Part shown: piece after piece, positions 35,500-44,240 of the stretch
Position numbering within the stretch: position 1 is the stretch's first letter
Layout: every line of letters starts with the position of its first letter
Assembly (NCBI RefSeq): GCF_005519465.1
Contig: NZ_CP027859.1
Location: 682,001 to 746,000 of the forward strand
Length of the DNA: 64,000 bases
Origin: Streptomyces clavuligerus
GTDB lineage: Bacteria; Actinomycetota; Actinomycetes; Streptomycetales; Streptomycetaceae
Direction: 5' to 3'
Translations under genes and position numbers: made by a program
The notes under the pieces: model-generated
What the model saw: only the letters and a program-made list of their open reading frames with translations
What the model was told of the DNA's origin: nothing
Databases searched by the model: none

Positions 35500-38198
35500 C
35501 CCCCCGGGTCCTGCATGTGGCGCCCAAGGGCCGCGGCGCGCACCGCACCATCACCGACGCGCTGCGCGCCGCCGCCGACGGCGACGGCGACGAGATCCGC
35601 GTCGCCCCCGGCGAGTACGGGGAACGGGTCCTGCTGGACCGCTCCGTCTCCCTCGTCGCGGACCGGGGCGCGGGCACGGTCCTCCTCACCGCCCCCGAGC
35701 CCGGACACCCCGTCCTGGAACTGTCCGCCCCACGGGCCGTGCTGCACGGCATCACCCTGGTCGGCTCGGACCCCGGGAAACCGGCCGCCGTCCTGTTCTC
35801 CGGTACGGCGGAGCTGACGGAGTGCCGGATCAGCGGCGGCCGGATCGAGATCGGCGGCTCCGCGTCGGCCGTGCTGCGCGACACCCGTGTCCACCGCGCC
35901 GCGCTGGTCGGCGTCCATCTGACCAGCAGTGGGCCCGTCACCCTCGACCAGTGCACGATCGAGGACATCGAGGGCACCGGGGTCGTGGTCGCCGGGCGGG
36001 CGGCGGCCGTGCTGACCGGGACCGAGGTACGCCGGGTCAGCGGCTCGGGCCTGCGGGTGCGCGGCGAGGCGCGGGCGGCCTTCCACGGCTGCGGCACCGT
36101 CGGCGCCGGGCGCAACGGGCTGCTGGTCGAGGAGCGGGCCAGCGTCCTGCTGCTGGACTGCCGGCTCAAGGACAGCACCGGCGACGGCGTCCAGGTCACC
36201 GGCAGCTCGCCCCGCGGCGACCGGGCCGGGGACCCGCCCGCCACGGCCGACGGCGGAGTCCTGCTGGTGGGCTGCGAGGTGCTGCGCACCGGCGGGGACG
36301 GCGTGGCCGTGACGAACGACGCCGATGTCCTGCTCCGGGACAGCCGTATCCGGCAGACCACCGGGTCGGGTGTCTCCGCCGCCGAGGAGTCCGCCGTCGA
36401 GATGGTCGACTGCCGGGTCAGCGGCGTCGGCGGCAGCGGTCTGCTCGCCGCCGCGCGCTCCCGGCTCTCCGTGCGCGGCACCTCGGTGCGCGGCAGCGCA
36501 GCCAACGGCGCGCTCGCGTACGACAGCTCCGAACTGACGCTGGTGGAGAGCGACCTCATGGAGTGCGCCTTCACCGCCGTCCATGTCGGTGCGCGGGCCC
36601 GCGCGGCGCTGGAGTCCGTCCGGGTCGGCCCCACCCCCGAGCACGGCATCCGCGCCACCGGCCGGGCCGAGATGGCGCTGACGGGCGGCCGGGCCGTGGA
36701 CTGCGCCATGTCCGGGCTGTACCTGGACGCGGAGGCGACCGCGAACGTCGACGGCCTCACCGTGATCCGCGGGAAGAGCGGTGTCACCACCGTCTCCTCC
36801 GGCGGTCTCCTGCTCGCCGACTGCGACATCACCGCGGTGGAGCGCTCCGGGATCAGCCTCGGCGGGGGCTCGGCCGCCGTGCTGCGCGACTGCCGGGTCC
36901 GTGACACCGGCACGGCGGGGGTGGTGATCGAGGAGGGCTCCACCGCGACCGTCGAGAGCTGTGTCGTACGGGACTCCCGGGGCAGCGGACTGGTGGTCGG
37001 CAAGGGCGCCGACCCGACCGTCACCGACACCGTCGTCAGCGGCAGCGCCAAGAACGGGCTGTTCGTCGGTGCGGGCGGCCGGGGCACGTTCGAGCGCTGC
37101 ACGTTCTCGGCGACGGTGTTCCCCGCCGTGCATGTGGGCGCCGGGGCCAGGCCGGTGCTGCGCGGTCTGCGGGTCAGGGACACCGGGCAGGATCTCGACC
37201 TCGACGAGGGCGCGGAGCCCACGGTCGAGGACTGCACCGCGCAGGACGTGCGGACTGCCCACTGGCCCGGACCCGGCGACCGGGCACGGGCCACGCCCGC
37301 CGTGGGCACGGGCACGGGCCGGGCGGACGGCACCGGCGACAGCGCGCGGGACGCGGAACGGGATGGGGAGCAGGCCGGGGAGCCCCCCGTGGAGAACCTG
37401 GACGACCTGCTGGCCGAGCTGGGCCGGCTAGTCGGCCTGGAACGGGTCAAGCACGATGTCTCCTCGCTGGTGAAGCTGATGCAGATGGTCCGCCGCCGGG
37501 AGGAGGCGGGGCTGCCCGCGCCGCCGCTCAGCCGCCATCTGGTCTTCGCGGGGAACCCGGGCACCGGCAAGACGACGGTGGCCCGGCTCTACGGACGCAT
37601 CCTCGCCGCCGTCGGTCTGCTGGAGCGCGGCCATCTGATCGAGGCCGACCGCTCCTCGCTCGTCGGCGAGTACGTCGGACACACCGGCCCCAAGACCCAG
37701 CGGGTCTTCCAGCAGGCCATGGGGGGTGTGCTCTTCATCGACGAGGCGTACTCCCTCGTTCCGCCGGGTATCGGCAACGACTTCGGCCAGGAGGCGATCG
37801 CCACCCTGGTGAAGCTGATGGAGGACCACCGGGACGCCGTCGTGGTGATCGTCGCGGGCTACTCCGAGGAGATGGAGACCTTCATCGACTCCAACCCCGG
37901 TCTGGCCTCCCGTTTCAACCGCACCCTGCTCTTCGAGAACTACGAGACACCGGAGCTGGTCTCGATCGTCGAGCGGCACGCCGGAGACCATCAGTACCGG
38001 CTCACCGAGGCCGCGGGCGCGGCCCTGCACCAGCTCTTCGACGCCACGCCGAGGGACCGCCGCTTCGGCAACGGCCGTACCGCGCGGCAGATCTTCCAGA
38101 CGATGACGGAGCGTCAGGCGTACCGCGTCGCCGAACTGGCCGCTCCCACCGACGCCGATCTCGTCACCCTCACCGCCGAGGACCTGCCCACCAGCTAG
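35496..38198 (+). CDS. Parallel beta-helix / CbxX-type AAA+ fusion (EccA-like)
   Basis: Protein of 900 residues in two parts. Residues 1-600 are right-handed parallel beta-helix repeats (pectate-lyase-like fold), with many turns like VLRDCRVRDTGTAGVVIEEG about every 23 residues. After an acidic/Gly linker (600-640), residues 645-900 form a CbxX/CfxQ-type AAA+ ATPase: Walker A GNPGTGKT (686-693), Walker B VLFIDEAYSL, sensor region VIVAGYSEEME and an arginine-finger segment ASRFNRT. EccA of mycobacterial ESX systems is a CbxX ATPase acting on substrates in the cytosol. Here the TPR part of EccA is replaced by a beta-helix, which could hold the repeat protein. ATG at 35496 overlaps the upstream stop (ATGA). 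A membrane-anchored protein follows by 11 bases. No signal peptide, so cytoplasmic. Confidence 0.88.
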   Translation: MTPRVLHVAPKGRGAHRTITDALRAAADGDGDEIRVAPGEYGERVLLDRSVSLVADRGAGTVLLTAPEPGHPVLELSAPRAVLHGITLVGSDPGKPAAVLFSGTAELTECRISGGRIEIGGSASAVLRDTRVHRAALVGVHLTSSGPVTLDQCTIEDIEGTGVVVAGRAAAVLTGTEVRRVSGSGLRVRGEARAAFHGCGTVGAGRNGLLVEERASVLLLDCRLKDSTGDGVQVTGSSPRGDRAGDPPATADGGVLLVGCEVLRTGGDGVAVTNDADVLLRDSRIRQTTGSGVSAAEESAVEMVDCRVSGVGGSGLLAAARSRLSVRGTSVRGSAANGALAYDSSELTLVESDLMECAFTAVHVGARARAALESVRVGPTPEHGIRATGRAEMALTGGRAVDCAMSGLYLDAEATANVDGLTVIRGKSGVTTVSSGGLLLADCDITAVERSGISLGGGSAAVLRDCRVRDTGTAGVVIEEGSTATVESCVVRDSRGSGLVVGKGADPTVTDTVVSGSAKNGLFVGAGGRGTFERCTFSATVFPAVHVGAGARPVLRGLRVRDTGQDLDLDEGAEPTVEDCTAQDVRTAHWPGPGDRARATPAVGTGTGRADGTGDSARDAERDGEQAGEPPVENLDDLLAELGRLVGLERVKHDVSSLVKLMQMVRRREEAGLPAPPLSRHLVFAGNPGTGKTTVARLYGRILAAVGLLERGHLIEADRSSLVGEYVGHTGPKTQRVFQQAMGGVLFIDEAYSLVPPGIGNDFGQEAIATLVKLMEDHRDAVVVIVAGYSEEMETFIDSNPGLASRFNRTLLFENYETPELVSIVERHAGDHQYRLTEAAGAALHQLFDATPRDRRFGNGRTARQIFQTMTERQAYRVAELAAPTDADLVTLTAEDLPTS

Positions 38199-38209
38199 GA
38201 AGGACCGCC

Positions 38210-39202
38210 GTGCACGGAGACAAGACCCCCCACAAGACCCTCGGCACAGCCCCCGACGGGTCTCTCGAACCCGAGGCGCTGCCGGAAGCCGCCGCCGTTC
38301 CGCTGCGGCCCCTGGCGGGCCGTCCGGGCAGCGAGGGTTTCGCGCGGACCTTCGCCCGGCACAGCAGGCCGTCGTTGCGGCATCTGCTGCCCGGCCGCCG
38401 GGTGTGGGTCACCGGCGTGATCGTCGGCTCGCTGACGGCGGCCGGGTTCGCCGCGCCCGGTCTCCTCCAGCGCTCCGACCGGCTCGCGCCGCACGGCGCG
38501 GTGGCGGCGGAGCCGGACGGGGGCGCCACACGGGGCAGCACAGCCGACCCGGATGCCACGGCAGCCCCGAATGCCACAGCGACCGGGACCGCCGGGAAGC
38601 CCTCCGGGAGTCCCACCACGGCTCCCGCCTCCGCCCCCGCCGCGAAAGGCACCGCCACCCGGGCCGCCGAGGGGACCGCCCGGCCGCCGGGCATCTCCTA
38701 CACCGCCTGGTCGGGGCCGGGCTGCCCGGTCCCGAAGGGCGGCGGCTACCGCGAGCAGAACCGGGACAGGGACAAGGGCTGGTTCTCCGTCAGGACCGGG
38801 GGGTGGACGGAGAAGGGCTGCGACGGGAGCTTCACCTCCGTGCCGATGTCCGGGGACCCCGGGGCCGACGCCCGCAACCGGGTCGTGTGGTGGTGGTCGG
38901 TGGGCGAGGCCAAACGGTGCGACCTGGCCGTCTATGTACCGGACGACCCCGAGAGCACGCATGTGGGCGGCCACCCCACGACCTATCTCGTCCTCTCCGA
39001 CCCCCGGGACGAAAGCTCCCGCTACGGCCGGTTCGAGATCGACCAGACCAACACCACCTCGAAGACCATCCGGGCCGGTTCCTTCCCCGTCAAGGGCGGG
39101 CGGCTGGCGGTGATGATGCTGGACCGGGGCGAGAACCACTGGTCCGACGGCACCGTCCCGCATCACGCGGCCTCCCAGATCCGGATCACCTGCCGTCGGT
39201 GA
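38210..39202 (+). CDS. Membrane-anchored extracellular protein of the secretion locus
   Basis: Protein of 330 residues. A 65-residue basic cytoplasmic head is followed by one membrane helix (VWVTGVIVGSLTAAGFAAPG, about 66-85) and an Ala/Thr/Pro/Gly-rich linker to about 160. The outer domain (165-330) contains Cys pairs (GPGCPVPKGG, KGCDGSF, KRCDLAVY, ITCRR) that can form two disulfides. It is beta-rich, resembling a carbohydrate- or wall-binding sandwich, but no family was recognised. GTG start with AGGAAGG upstream, 11 bases after the AAA+ gene, so it ends the giant-protein operon. It may anchor or cap the secretion machine at the cell surface (inference). Confidence 0.75.
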   Translation: MHGDKTPHKTLGTAPDGSLEPEALPEAAAVPLRPLAGRPGSEGFARTFARHSRPSLRHLLPGRRVWVTGVIVGSLTAAGFAAPGLLQRSDRLAPHGAVAAEPDGGATRGSTADPDATAAPNATATGTAGKPSGSPTTAPASAPAAKGTATRAAEGTARPPGISYTAWSGPGCPVPKGGGYREQNRDRDKGWFSVRTGGWTEKGCDGSFTSVPMSGDPGADARNRVVWWWSVGEAKRCDLAVYVPDDPESTHVGGHPTTYLVLSDPRDESSRYGRFEIDQTNTTSKTIRAGSFPVKGGRLAVMMLDRGENHWSDGTVPHHAASQIRITCRR

Positions 39203-39248
39203 GCCCCGGCCGCTTCCCCGCGTCCCTGTTCTCGGTCTTCGCCGCCTC

Positions 39249-39379
39249 ATGGCCTTCCGGCCGCATGAATCTTCCGGCTTCGTGACCTTTCGGCTTCGTG
39301 AACCTTCCGGCCGCATGAGCCTTCCGGCTTCATGACCTTCTGGCTTCGTGACCTTCCGGCCGCATGGCCTTCTAGCTGG
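39249..39379. repeat. Eight 16-17-base tandem repeats running into a stop codon
   Basis: Units begin at 39249, 39265, 39282, 39298, 39315, 39332, 39348 and 39364. Consensus is (A/G)TGA(C)CTTCCGGC followed by CGC or TTC. The last unit contains the TAG of the leftward MarR gene (39372-39374), so the array lies directly behind it. The two end types alternate, hinting at a higher-order duplication. Confidence 0.85.
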
Positions 39380-39851
39380 AGGAGCCGGGCGGCTCCTCCT
39401 CCGCGTCCAGCGCGTCCGTGATCGCCCGGCAGTCCTCCTCGAAGCGGGCGAGGCGCTCCGGGCCGAGGACGTCCACGACGAGGGCGCGGACGTGTGCCGC
39501 GTGGGCGGGGGCGGCCCGGCGGATCGCGGTGCGGCCCGCATCGGTGAGCTGGATGTCGGGGTAGCGGCCGGTGCGTGAGGGCTCGCGGGTGACCAGGCCG
39601 CGGCGTTCCATACGGCTGATGTGGTGGGACAGCCGGCTCTTCTCCCACTGGGTCGCCCCGAGCAGATCGCTGGGGCACATCCGTCCGCCCGCGGCCTCCG
39701 AGAGGTTGACCAGGATCTCGTAGTCGGCTCCCGAGAGGTCGAAGTCGCGCTGCAACCGGGAGGCGAGACGGACATGGAGCATGCGCTGCATATGGAGGTA
39801 GGACCGCCAGGCGCGCTGTTCGGCCTCGTTCAGCCAGGGATCGTCGGACAT
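39372..39851 (-). CDS. MarR-family transcriptional regulator
   Basis: Regulator of 159 residues with the MarR winged-helix layout. ADYEILVNLSEAAGGRMCPSD leads to the HTH (LLGATQWEKSRLSHHISRME) and a wing RRGLVTREPSRTGRYPDIQL with the conserved Asp/Arg. Single Cys residues at MCPSD and EEDCRA could be redox sensors. It is divergent from an NmrA/SDR pair, with two copies of a 14-base near-palindrome between them, so it probably represses both directions and responds to a phenolic or oxidative signal. The stop falls in a tandem repeat array, which may vary the C-terminal EEEPPGSSS tail between strains. Confidence 0.9.
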   Translation of the reverse strand: MSDDPWLNEAEQRAWRSYLHMQRMLHVRLASRLQRDFDLSGADYEILVNLSEAAGGRMCPSDLLGATQWEKSRLSHHISRMERRGLVTREPSRTGRYPDIQLTDAGRTAIRRAAPAHAAHVRALVVDVLGPERLARFEEDCRAITDALDAEEEPPGSSS

Positions 39852-39870
39852 GGGCCCATCCTAGCTTCTG

Positions 39871-39924
39871 GTTGACACGTCAACCAGCCCGCCCTACTCT
39901 GGAATCGGAAGTTGATACGTCAAC
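39871..39924. promoter_or_regulatory. Two MarR-type operator copies
   Basis: GTTGACACGTCAAC (39871-39884) and GTTGATACGTCAAC (39911-39924) are near-perfect palindromes differing at one base and 40 bases apart. They fill most of the 88-base divergent gap. The second lies 15 bases before the NmrA start and likely blocks its promoter or ribosome access. Confidence 0.8.
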
Positions 39925-39939
39925 CCAGGGGAGAGAGCC

Positions 39940-40917
39940 ATGTCGGAAGCGAAAAAGATCATCGCTGTGGTGGGCGCGACCGGCTCGCAGGGCGGCGGTC
40001 TCGCCCGGGCGATCCTGGCCGACCACGACGGCCCGTTCGCCCTGCGGGCCCTGACCCGCGACGTCGGCTCACCCGGCGCCCGGCGCCTGGCCGATGCCGG
40101 TGCCGAGGTGGTGGCGGCCGACCTCGACGACGAGAGGTCCGTGCGCTCCGCCTTCGAGGGCGCGTACGGCGCGTTCGTCGTCACGAACTTCTGGGCCCCC
40201 CGCCCGGAGTGGGACGTCCGGCGCCGTTCGGCGGCGCGGATGGAGCAGGAGCAGGCGGGCAACGCCGCGCGGGCCGCCCGGGCCGCCGGGCTGCGGCATG
40301 TGATCTGGTCCACCCTGGAGGACACCCGCGAGACGCTCCGCGACGCCGCCGGACAGCCGGAGGTGCCCGTGCTCGAAGGCGACTACACCGTGCCCCACTT
40401 CGACGCCAAGGCCGAGGCGGACCGGCTGTTCACCGCCGAGGGCGTGCCCACCACCTTCCTGCGCACCACCTTCTTCTACGAGGCGTTCCTGCGCGGCATG
40501 GGCCCGGTGCGGGCCGAGGACGGCACGCTGGTGCTGACCCTGCCGATGGCGGACGCCCGGCTCGCCGGAATCGCCTCCGACGACATCGGACGGACCGCGC
40601 TGGGCGTCTTCCGCCACCCGGAGCTGATCGGGAGGACCGTCTCCATCGCGGGCTCCCACCACACCGGGGCGGAGATCGCCGGGCTGTTCACGGCGGCGCT
40701 GGGCGAGCAGGTCCACTACCGCCCGGCGGGGCTGGACGAGTACCGCGCCTCCGGCGCCTTCGCGGCGGACGAGGTGGCCAACATGTTCGCGTACTACGTC
40801 AAGGCCGCCGACGTCTTCACCGGTGACCGTGACCTCGACGCCGTGCGCGCGCTCAACCCCGGCCTCCAGTCGCTCCCCGAGTGGCTGGCGCGGCACGCGA
40901 AGGAGGTCGTCCAGTGA
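39940..40917 (+). CDS. NmrA/HSCARG-family NAD(P)-binding protein
   Basis: Protein of 325 residues with an N-terminal Rossmann fold (VVGATGSQGGGLARAIL) and the NmrA-type features FVVTNFWAP, HVIWSTLED and TTFLRTTFFYEAF. The family includes NAD(P)H/NAD(P)+ redox sensors and atypical SDRs without the Tyr-x-x-x-Lys active site; none is seen here. GGGGAGAGAG lies before the ATG. The next gene, an SDR, overlaps it as GTGA. Control by the divergent MarR regulator is suggested by the operator pair upstream. Probably part of a response to electrophiles or redox change. Confidence 0.9.
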   Translation: MSEAKKIIAVVGATGSQGGGLARAILADHDGPFALRALTRDVGSPGARRLADAGAEVVAADLDDERSVRSAFEGAYGAFVVTNFWAPRPEWDVRRRSAARMEQEQAGNAARAARAAGLRHVIWSTLEDTRETLRDAAGQPEVPVLEGDYTVPHFDAKAEADRLFTAEGVPTTFLRTTFFYEAFLRGMGPVRAEDGTLVLTLPMADARLAGIASDDIGRTALGVFRHPELIGRTVSIAGSHHTGAEIAGLFTAALGEQVHYRPAGLDEYRASGAFAADEVANMFAYYVKAADVFTGDRDLDAVRALNPGLQSLPEWLARHAKEVVQ

Positions 40918-41750
40918 GCGCCGGAACGGGGACGGAGAACAGCGCGACGGCCCCGGGCGTCGCCGCCCGGACCGGCGGGGCCGCGCGTCTGGCGGGCAGG
41001 CGGGCGGTGGTGACCGGCGGGACCCGGGGCATCGGAGCCGCGATCGTGGCCCGGCTGGCCGCCGAGGGCGCCTCGGTGCTCACCACCGCGCGCGGCCCCG
41101 GCGGCAGTGTCCCCGAAGGGGTGCACTTCCTGACCGCCGACGCCGCCGTGGCCGCCGACGCGGAACGGGTGGCCGACGCGGCGCAGGCGCTGCTGGGAGG
41201 CGTCGACATCCTGGTCGACAACGCCGGGGGCACGACCACCCGCCCCGACAGCGTCCTGGACGCCGACGACGAGGAGTGGCGCCGGAACCTGGAGACCAAT
41301 CTGATGAGCGCCGTCCGGCTCGACCGGGCGGTCCTCCCCGGCATGCTCGCCCGTGGCGACGGGGTGATCGTCCATGTCTCGTCGACCGCGGCGCACGAAC
41401 CGATGCGGGAGGCCGCGGCGTACTCGGCCGCCAAGGCGGCGCTGTCCGTCTACAGCAAGACCCTCGCCGGTCAGGTCGGCCCCCGGGGCGTCCGGGTCAA
41501 CCGGATCTCCCCGGGGGTGACCCTCACCTCCGCCGCCGAGGACATGCTGGAACGCATCGCCGCCCGCGACGGCGGCGACCGCGAGGCGGCCCTGAGCGAC
41601 TGGATGGCCGGGCTGGGCGGCATCCCGCTGCAACGCCCCGGCACACCCGAGGAGATCGCCGCGCTCGTCGCCTTCCTCGTCTCCGCCGACGCCGCGTGGA
41701 TCACCGGCGCCGACCATGTCATCGACGGCGGCATGCTGCGCACCCCCTGA
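40914..41750 (+). CDS. SDR-family oxidoreductase
   Basis: Classical SDR of 278 residues. The cofactor motif is TGGTRGIG, then VDNAGG, a catalytic Ser in HVSSTAAH and YSAAK, and VNRISPGVT and WITGADHVIDGGM at the C-terminal end. A 30-residue N-terminal extension is variable. The GTG start overlaps the NmrA stop as GTGA, with AAGGAGG upstream inside the NmrA gene, so the two are translationally coupled and share the MarR-controlled promoter. Substrate unknown. A 14-base hairpin follows. Confidence 0.9.
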   Translation: MSAGTGTENSATAPGVAARTGGAARLAGRRAVVTGGTRGIGAAIVARLAAEGASVLTTARGPGGSVPEGVHFLTADAAVAADAERVADAAQALLGGVDILVDNAGGTTTRPDSVLDADDEEWRRNLETNLMSAVRLDRAVLPGMLARGDGVIVHVSSTAAHEPMREAAAYSAAKAALSVYSKTLAGQVGPRGVRVNRISPGVTLTSAAEDMLERIAARDGGDREAALSDWMAGLGGIPLQRPGTPEEIAALVAFLVSADAAWITGADHVIDGGMLRTP

Positions 41751-41848
41751 CCGGCCTCCGGCCCGCGCTCGCACCCGGACGGAACACCCGGGCACCCGGT
41801 CCCCCCGCACACGGGCGCGCGCACCGACGCGGCCCGTTGCCCGAGGGG

Positions 41849-41884
41849 CCGTACGCGGCGCCGTCGGCGCGGCGCCGCGTACGG
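41849..41884. terminator. Bidirectional hairpin terminator
   Basis: CCGTACGCGGCGCC (41849-41862) and GGCGCCGCGTACGG (41871-41884) form a perfect 14-base stem with an 8-base loop between the convergent SDR and GNAT genes. G/C runs rather than T follow. Confidence 0.75.
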
Positions 41885-41906
41885 GGCGGGGCGGGGCGGG
41901 GACGGA

Positions 41907-42389
41907 CTACAACCGGGCCTCCAGGGTCACCGTCGTGGCCGCGAAGCCGTTGCGCTCGTAGAAACGGACGGCTCCCGCATTGCCCGCGTACGCCGTCACC
42001 TCCACCAGCTCCGCCTCCTTGCCCCGCGCCCAGGCCGTGAACGCGTGGACCAGGCGCTCGCCGATCCGCTCCCCGCGATGAGCGGGGCGCACATACATAC
42101 TCACCAGCGTCGCGACCCTGACCGGCCGTATCGCGGACCCCTCGGACACCGTACCGGTGAGATGCCCGACGACCTCCCCGTCCCGGTCGGCGACGAGCAG
42201 CAGCCGTCCCGGATCGTCGACACCGTCGGCGAACCGCCGCGGCCCGTGCTCGCGCGGCCAGTCGAGGTCGACACTCGGATCACGGGCCCCCGCGTCCTCG
42301 GCGAACAGGGCGGCGCTGCACGCCACCAGTCCGTCGACATCGGCGAGTCCGGCCCTGCGGACCACCACCCCACGTCGTGCATCGCTCAT
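41907..42389 (-). CDS. GNAT-family N-acetyltransferase
   Basis: Protein of 160 residues, a single GNAT domain. MYVRPAHRGERIGERLVHAF is the acetyl-CoA pyrophosphate loop (RGxxIG), and NAGAVRFYERNGFA is the terminal motif. LVADRDGEVVGHLTG is the usual beta2-beta3 region. Acceptor unknown. The start at 42389 (MSDARRG) is preferred to a longer frame to 42467 that has no family character. It stands alone, convergent with the SDR gene. Confidence 0.9.
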   Translation of the reverse strand: MSDARRGVVVRRAGLADVDGLVACSAALFAEDAGARDPSVDLDWPREHGPRRFADGVDDPGRLLLVADRDGEVVGHLTGTVSEGSAIRPVRVATLVSMYVRPAHRGERIGERLVHAFTAWARGKEAELVEVTAYAGNAGAVRFYERNGFAATTVTLEARL

Positions 42390-42546
42390 GGCACACGACC
42401 CTAACCGCCGCCACTGACAACGCGGGCCGGGCCGCCGGGCCGCGACCGGGCGCTGATGGGTGCACACCGGATCGGCCTGCGGAAACGCCCGGGGACGCCT
42501 CCGGACGCGTCCGGGGCCGAGGGCCCACAGGGGCTGTCAGCCGCGT

Positions 42547-43443
42547 TCAGATGCCCGAGCCGTCCGGCGGCCCGTACAGGCGCTCCGCGTACGCGGCCCG
42601 GCTGCTCCGCCCGGCGTACCGCCGTACCCCGGCGTACACACAGGGCAGCAGCGCCAGCCAGACCGCCGTCAGGACGATCCAGCCGCGGTGCTCCTCGCCC
42701 GCGCCCTGTCCGGCGAAGGCGCCCACGATACCGGCCGGGATCGCGGCGACACAGGCGCAGAGCGCGCACACGCCGTAGAACCGGAAGCCGAACGGTGATC
42801 CGCGCTCGGCCAGTTCCCGGGGCCGGGTGAGCAGGACCGTGCCCAGATAGAGGAGGTAGCAGAAGACCGTGAGACAGACCACGGCCATTCCGGCGCCCCA
42901 TTCGGGCTCGCCCTCGGGGGTGTCCCGGGAGTGCTGGGTGGTGCCGTCGCGGCTGAGGGCCGTGGCGTAGTCGCGCCACAGGGTGACGGTGACCTCGTCG
43001 CCCGGCTGCAACTCCCTGAACAGCGGCCCCTCCGCCCCGAGATCGACCTCTTCGGGGACGGCGGCGGGGCCGTCGAGCCGTACCCAGTACTCCGAGCTGC
43101 GCGCTCCGGTGCGCTCGGTGCCGCGTACGACGGCCCGCTGGGTGGTGAAGCAGTCCTTCCGGGGGGTGTCCGCCGCCGTGCACCCGTCGGCCGCCGCCCG
43201 GAAGGCCCGGACGGTGTCGATCCCGCCGGACACGGACGCCGCGCCCCCGGCCGATCCCAGCAGCGCGAGCACGGCACCGAGGAGCGCGGCGGCGCCCCAC
43301 ACCCGCCGCCGCCGCACGCCCCGGGGGGCGCGGGCCTGTCCTCCCGTCCCGTCGTAACGGCCGCCGTGGGAGGCACCCGCGGGGGGCCGGTGTTCCGCGC
43401 TCCGCCTTCTTCGGTCTCTACGTCCTGGTATTCCGGGAATCAC
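42547..43443 (-). CDS. Integral membrane protein with extracytoplasmic loop
   Basis: Protein of 298 residues, family not recognised. An Arg-rich head (1-48) is followed by a first membrane helix (AALLGAVLALLGSAGGAAS). An external domain of about 100 residues with Cys in DGCTAADTPRKDCFTTQ follows, then a second helix (VVCLTVFCYLLYLGTVLL), a short loop and two more helices (VCALCACVAAIPAGIVGAFA and WIVLTAVWLALLPCVYAGV). The GTG start at 43443 is the longest choice and a shorter start is possible, since the head is low complexity. The loop sequence EVTVTLWRDYATAL suggests a small beta domain. No neighbour hints at function. Confidence 0.75.
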   Translation of the reverse strand: MIPGIPGRRDRRRRSAEHRPPAGASHGGRYDGTGGQARAPRGVRRRRVWGAAALLGAVLALLGSAGGAASVSGGIDTVRAFRAAADGCTAADTPRKDCFTTQRAVVRGTERTGARSSEYWVRLDGPAAVPEEVDLGAEGPLFRELQPGDEVTVTLWRDYATALSRDGTTQHSRDTPEGEPEWGAGMAVVCLTVFCYLLYLGTVLLTRPRELAERGSPFGFRFYGVCALCACVAAIPAGIVGAFAGQGAGEEHRGWIVLTAVWLALLPCVYAGVRRYAGRSSRAAYAERLYGPPDGSGI

Positions 43444-43650
43444 CCGACAAGGCTACGACGCGGACCCCGGACGGGACCGGGCACCTCCCGTACGGGAACG
43501 GAACGGGCCCGCGCCCGGCGCCCGGCGGCGCGTGGGAGGCGGTGGCGGCCCCATAACTCCGTGGCGGACACACCGGGGCCGCCGATACGGTCAGGCCCGC
43601 CGCCGACCGCGGCCCATGGCGGCGGCAGCCCGATCCGGAGAGCGATTCCC

Positions 43651-44004
43651 ATGACCGTACAGCGAGCGACGACGACCCTGTGGCGCCCCACCGGCCCCGC
43701 GGAACTGGAGCTGGTACGGGAGCTGGACTGGCGCGCCTGGCCGCCGAGGCTGCCGGAGCAGCCGATCTTCTATCCGGTGCTCAACGAGGAGTACGCCGTC
43801 AGGATCGCCCGGGACTGGAACGTCCGGCACGACGGCGCCGGGTTCGTCACCCGTTTCGAGGTCGACACGGAGTTCCTGCGCAGATATCCCGTCCGGCAGG
43901 CGGGCGGACGCACGATCCTGGAGCTGTGGGTACCGGCCGATGAGCTGGACACGTTCAACGCCCATATCGTCGGAACGATCCAGGTGGTGCGCGAGTTCCA
44001 CTGA
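43651..44004 (+). CDS. Conserved small protein of unknown function
   Basis: Protein of 117 residues of a type seen in many streptomycetes, sometimes labelled ADP-ribosylation/crystallin J1-related by weak similarity. Strong segments are FYPVLNEEYAVRIARDWN, FVTRFEVDTEFLRRYPVRQ and LELWVPADELDTFNAHIVG. No catalytic motif is seen. GGAG lies ten bases before the ATG. It is divergent from the membrane protein gene. I recall the pattern, not a function. Confidence 0.8.
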   Translation: MTVQRATTTLWRPTGPAELELVRELDWRAWPPRLPEQPIFYPVLNEEYAVRIARDWNVRHDGAGFVTRFEVDTEFLRRYPVRQAGGRTILELWVPADELDTFNAHIVGTIQVVREFH

Positions 44005-44240
44005 GCCGCTGCACCGCTGAGCCGCGGCGCCGCCGAGTCGCTGCGTTGGAGCCGCCCGGGGGCCGCCTGGGGTCCGCCCGGGGTCCGCCTGGGGTCCGCT
44101 CGGGGCCGCCCGCACCGCATGTGCCGCTGACAACCCCGTCCCGTAATCTCGTCCATGAACATCTCATGCGTGGCCACGCAGCACAGGGCGACGGCACACG
44201 AAGACGGCGGATGCCCTGTGCATCCACGGAGGAGGCGACG

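Noticed and set aside
39249..39379. Short repeats considered as a CRISPR or attachment site
   Set aside because: Units are 16-17 bases in direct contact without spacers; no integrase or cas gene nearby.
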